From NCBI GenBank assembly GCA_003501565.1, contig DNPC01000128.1:1-6491 (forward strand): DNA of 6,491 nucleotides, read 5' to 3'. Below, piece after piece: positions 4,825-6,491 of this stretch (position 1 is its first letter; each line of letters opens with the position of its first letter). The notes below the pieces were generated by a model that saw only the letters and a program-made list of their open reading frames with translations, ran no database searches and had not been told where the DNA came from. The position numbers were made by a program, and so were the translations under genes. The stretch comes from Planctomycetaceae bacterium. GTDB taxonomy: Bacteria > Planctomycetota > Planctomycetia > Pirellulales > Pirellulaceae.

Positions 4825-6491
4825 TTATTTGTCTTTCTGCCGTCGGCTTGGACGATAGCCAGAGGATGGAGCGTCTCGGCGCTGCTTTTTCGATTTCTTA
4901 CTTTTCTTTTCGCCGGGGATTGTATGGACGTATTCTCCACGGAAGCGTTTGTTAGCATCCTTCCTGCGGCGAATAAGTGCTTCCTTGGGAGGCTTGCTGG
5001 GGATTAGCGAATCGCAGCCATCGCCGATGAGGTCGGTTCGACCTGTTTCTCGCAGAGCTTCGCGGACTTCGAAGTAATTCTCGGGTTTGAAGAACTGCAT
5101 CAGTGCACGCTGCATTTTGCGGTCCCGCAGCTTCTTGGCAATAAAGACTTCTTTTCCAGTGAACGGATCAAGTCCGGTGTAGTACATGCAGGTCGCGACA
5201 TCGAGCGGTGCGGGGATGAAGTCCTGGACTTGATCCGGCTTGTAGCCATTCTGTTTAAGAAACACGGCCAAGTTAATCATCGCGGCAAGGTCGCTAGCAG
5301 GATGACTGGCAATAAAGTAGGGAATCAAGTACTGCTTTTTTCCAGCTGCCTGAGACTCTTCCTTAAACACCTCCGTAAAGAACTCAAAGTCGTCGCCGGA
5401 AGGCTTTCGCATCTTGTTGAGGACGTCCGGATCGACATGCTCGGGTGCGACCTTTAGGTGACCACCAATGTGGTGACGCGTAAGCTCCTTGATGTACTCG
5501 GGGCTTTGCCGAGCTAAGTCCATGCGGATTCCGCTGGCAACTAAGACTTTCTTGACACCATCGACCTCGCGTGATTCTCGCATGAGTTCGATGATGGGCT
5601 GGTGGTCGACACCGAGTAACTTGCAAATCTTTGGATGTACACAAGACTGCCGTCTGCAAACCGCTTCGACTTCGGGCTTGGTGCATTTCATTTGATACAT
5701 GTTGGCCGTCGGGCCTCCGATGTCGCTAACGGTTCCTTTGAACTGTTTGTCCTTGGCGAGCGTCTCCAGTTCGCCGATGATGCTTTCTTTGCTGCGCGAC
5801 TGGATCGTCCGTCCCTGGTGCGCTGTGATCGAACAAAATGTGCAACCACCGAAGCAGCCTCGCATGATCGTGACAGAGTCCTTAATCATGTGGTACGCCG
5901 GAATCCGTTCTTTGTAGCTTGGGTGTGCGCGGCGCGTGTAGGGTAACCCGTAGATACGGTCCATCGCGGCCTCAGAAATCGGAAACTGCGGAGGATTGAC
6001 GACCACAGCCTGATTACGATGCCACTGAATCAGACGTTGAGCGTTGTACGGGTTGGTTTCATTGTGGATGATCTTCGTCGCTTCGGCGAACTTCAGCTTG
6101 CTCTCCAGGACCTCTTCGTAACTTGGGAGTGTTATGGCATCTTCCGGAGGAACCTCTGAGGCACCCATGCAATAAGCCACGCCGCGCATGTCGCGAAGGT
6201 CCTTGACAGATTCACCGGCCTGGAGGCGTTGGGCGATCTCGACAATGGCGTTTTCGCCCATCCCGAAAACAACTAAGTCAGCCTTGCTGTCGAGCAAGAT
6301 ACTCTTCCGGACTTTGTCGGACCAAAAATCGTAGTGGGCGAGCCGTCGCAACGATGCCTCTACACCTCCGGCGATCACCGGAACACCTTTGAACGCCTCG
6401 CGGGCTCGCTGGCAATAGCTGAGCGTCGCACGGTCGGGTCTTAAGCCGATTTTTCCACCGGGCGAATACGCATCATCGTTGCGGACTTTGC
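4825..6491 (-). CDS. ygiQ: YgiQ-family radical SAM protein, C-terminal 554 residues
   Basis: The gene is cut at its 5' end by the window edge. The frame is open from base 6491 to TAA 4825-4827, and the first visible residues (KVRNDDAYSPGG, then GLRPDRATLSYCQRARE) already match the interior of YgiQ proteins, so the GTG at 6376-6378 is not the start. Counting visible residues, GGVEASLRRLAHYDFWSD lies near 41-58, and the radical SAM cluster motif GCFGGCTFC gives Cys212, Cys216 and Cys219 (CxxxCxxC), which bind [4Fe-4S] and SAM. DIGGPTANMYQMKC and a CRRQSCVHPKIC cysteine group follow, then the C-terminal DUF3362-type region (IPYFIASHP, PLDVATCMYYTGLDPFTG). The protein ends in a very basic Lys/Arg-rich tail (EKKSKKSKKQRR), which varies within the family. 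Full-length members run to about 600-750 residues, so roughly 50-150 are missing. The biochemical function of YgiQ is not established, to my knowledge. It may head a transcript with the Rieske gene. Confidence 0.95.
   Translation of the reverse strand, partial: KVRNDDAYSPGGKIGLRPDRATLSYCQRAREAFKGVPVIAGGVEASLRRLAHYDFWSDKVRKSILLDSKADLVVFGMGENAIVEIAQRLQAGESVKDLRDMRGVAYCMGASEVPPEDAITLPSYEEVLESKLKFAEATKIIHNETNPYNAQRLIQWHRNQAVVVNPPQFPISEAAMDRIYGLPYTRRAHPSYKERIPAYHMIKDSVTIMRGCFGGCTFCSITAHQGRTIQSRSKESIIGELETLAKDKQFKGTVSDIGGPTANMYQMKCTKPEVEAVCRRQSCVHPKICKLLGVDHQPIIELMRESREVDGVKKVLVASGIRMDLARQSPEYIKELTRHHIGGHLKVAPEHVDPDVLNKMRKPSGDDFEFFTEVFKEESQAAGKKQYLIPYFIASHPASDLAAMINLAVFLKQNGYKPDQVQDFIPAPLDVATCMYYTGLDPFTGKEVFIAKKLRDRKMQRALMQFFKPENYFEVREALRETGRTDLIGDGCDSLIPSKPPKEALIRRRKDANKRFRGEYVHTIPGEKKSKKSKKQRRDAPSSGYRPSRRQKDK

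Noticed and set aside
4734..4958. An N-terminal extension of 75 codons for the Rieske protein
   Set aside because: Most of it overlaps the C-terminal coding region of the ygiQ-type gene in another frame, and the small Rieske family normally starts close to the chosen ATG. A start inside the 91-base gap at a non-ATG codon cannot be wholly excluded.
6376..6378. GTG as the start of the ygiQ-type gene
   Set aside because: The 37 codons upstream to the window edge are open and match conserved YgiQ sequence (RNDDAYSPGG, RPDRA), so the true start lies outside the window.

Overview
The window reads as chromosomal DNA from a planctomycete, most plausibly from the Pirellula/Rhodopirellula/Blastopirellula side of the phylum. 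The strongest clue is the left-edge gene. It encodes a signal peptide, a planctomycete-type cytochrome c domain with one CxxCH haem site, and the beginning of the DUF1549 (PSCyt2) domain, a combination typical of this phylum. The FHA-GAF-class III cyclase, the weak or missing Shine-Dalgarno sequences and the loose gene packing fit the same picture. The species cannot be named from this stretch.

Layout from left to right: (1) 1-575, minus strand, N-terminal third or less of a PSCyt1/DUF1549-type secreted cytochrome, cut by the window edge. (2) 576-781, a spacer of about 200 bases with two small hairpins, one of them a candidate terminator for the next gene. (3) 782-2647, minus strand, a complete 621-residue signalling protein with FHA, GAF-like and class III nucleotide cyclase domains. 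(4) 2648-2808, a divergent intergenic region with a 10-bp perfect palindrome. (5) 2809-3207, plus strand, a small helical protein of unknown function that starts at GTG. (6) 3244-4263, minus strand, a YhdH/YhfP (AcuI-like) zinc-free MDR oxidoreductase, convergent with the small gene. (7) 4264-4421, a spacer carrying an array of 14-bp tandem repeats. (8) 4422-4733, minus strand, a 103-residue stand-alone Rieske [2Fe-2S] protein. (9) 4825 to beyond 6491, minus strand, the C-terminal 554 residues of a YgiQ-type radical SAM protein, whose N-terminus lies outside the window.

On the minus strand the order ygiQ, Rieske, oxidoreductase could be one transcription unit (gaps of 91 and 158 bases). All three are redox or iron-sulfur proteins, but the gaps and the repeat array leave room for separate promoters, and no common pathway is evident. 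The cyclase and the small plus-strand gene share a promoter region, so they may be co-regulated; a functional link is only a guess.

The observations most worth following are the non-canonical purine-selecting residue in the cyclase (Asp where nearly all adenylate cyclases have Lys), the phased 14-bp array in front of the oxidoreductase, and the uncharacterised small protein beside the cyclase. I saw no mobile element, CRISPR array, tRNA or rRNA. I do not see a clearly new multi-gene system here.
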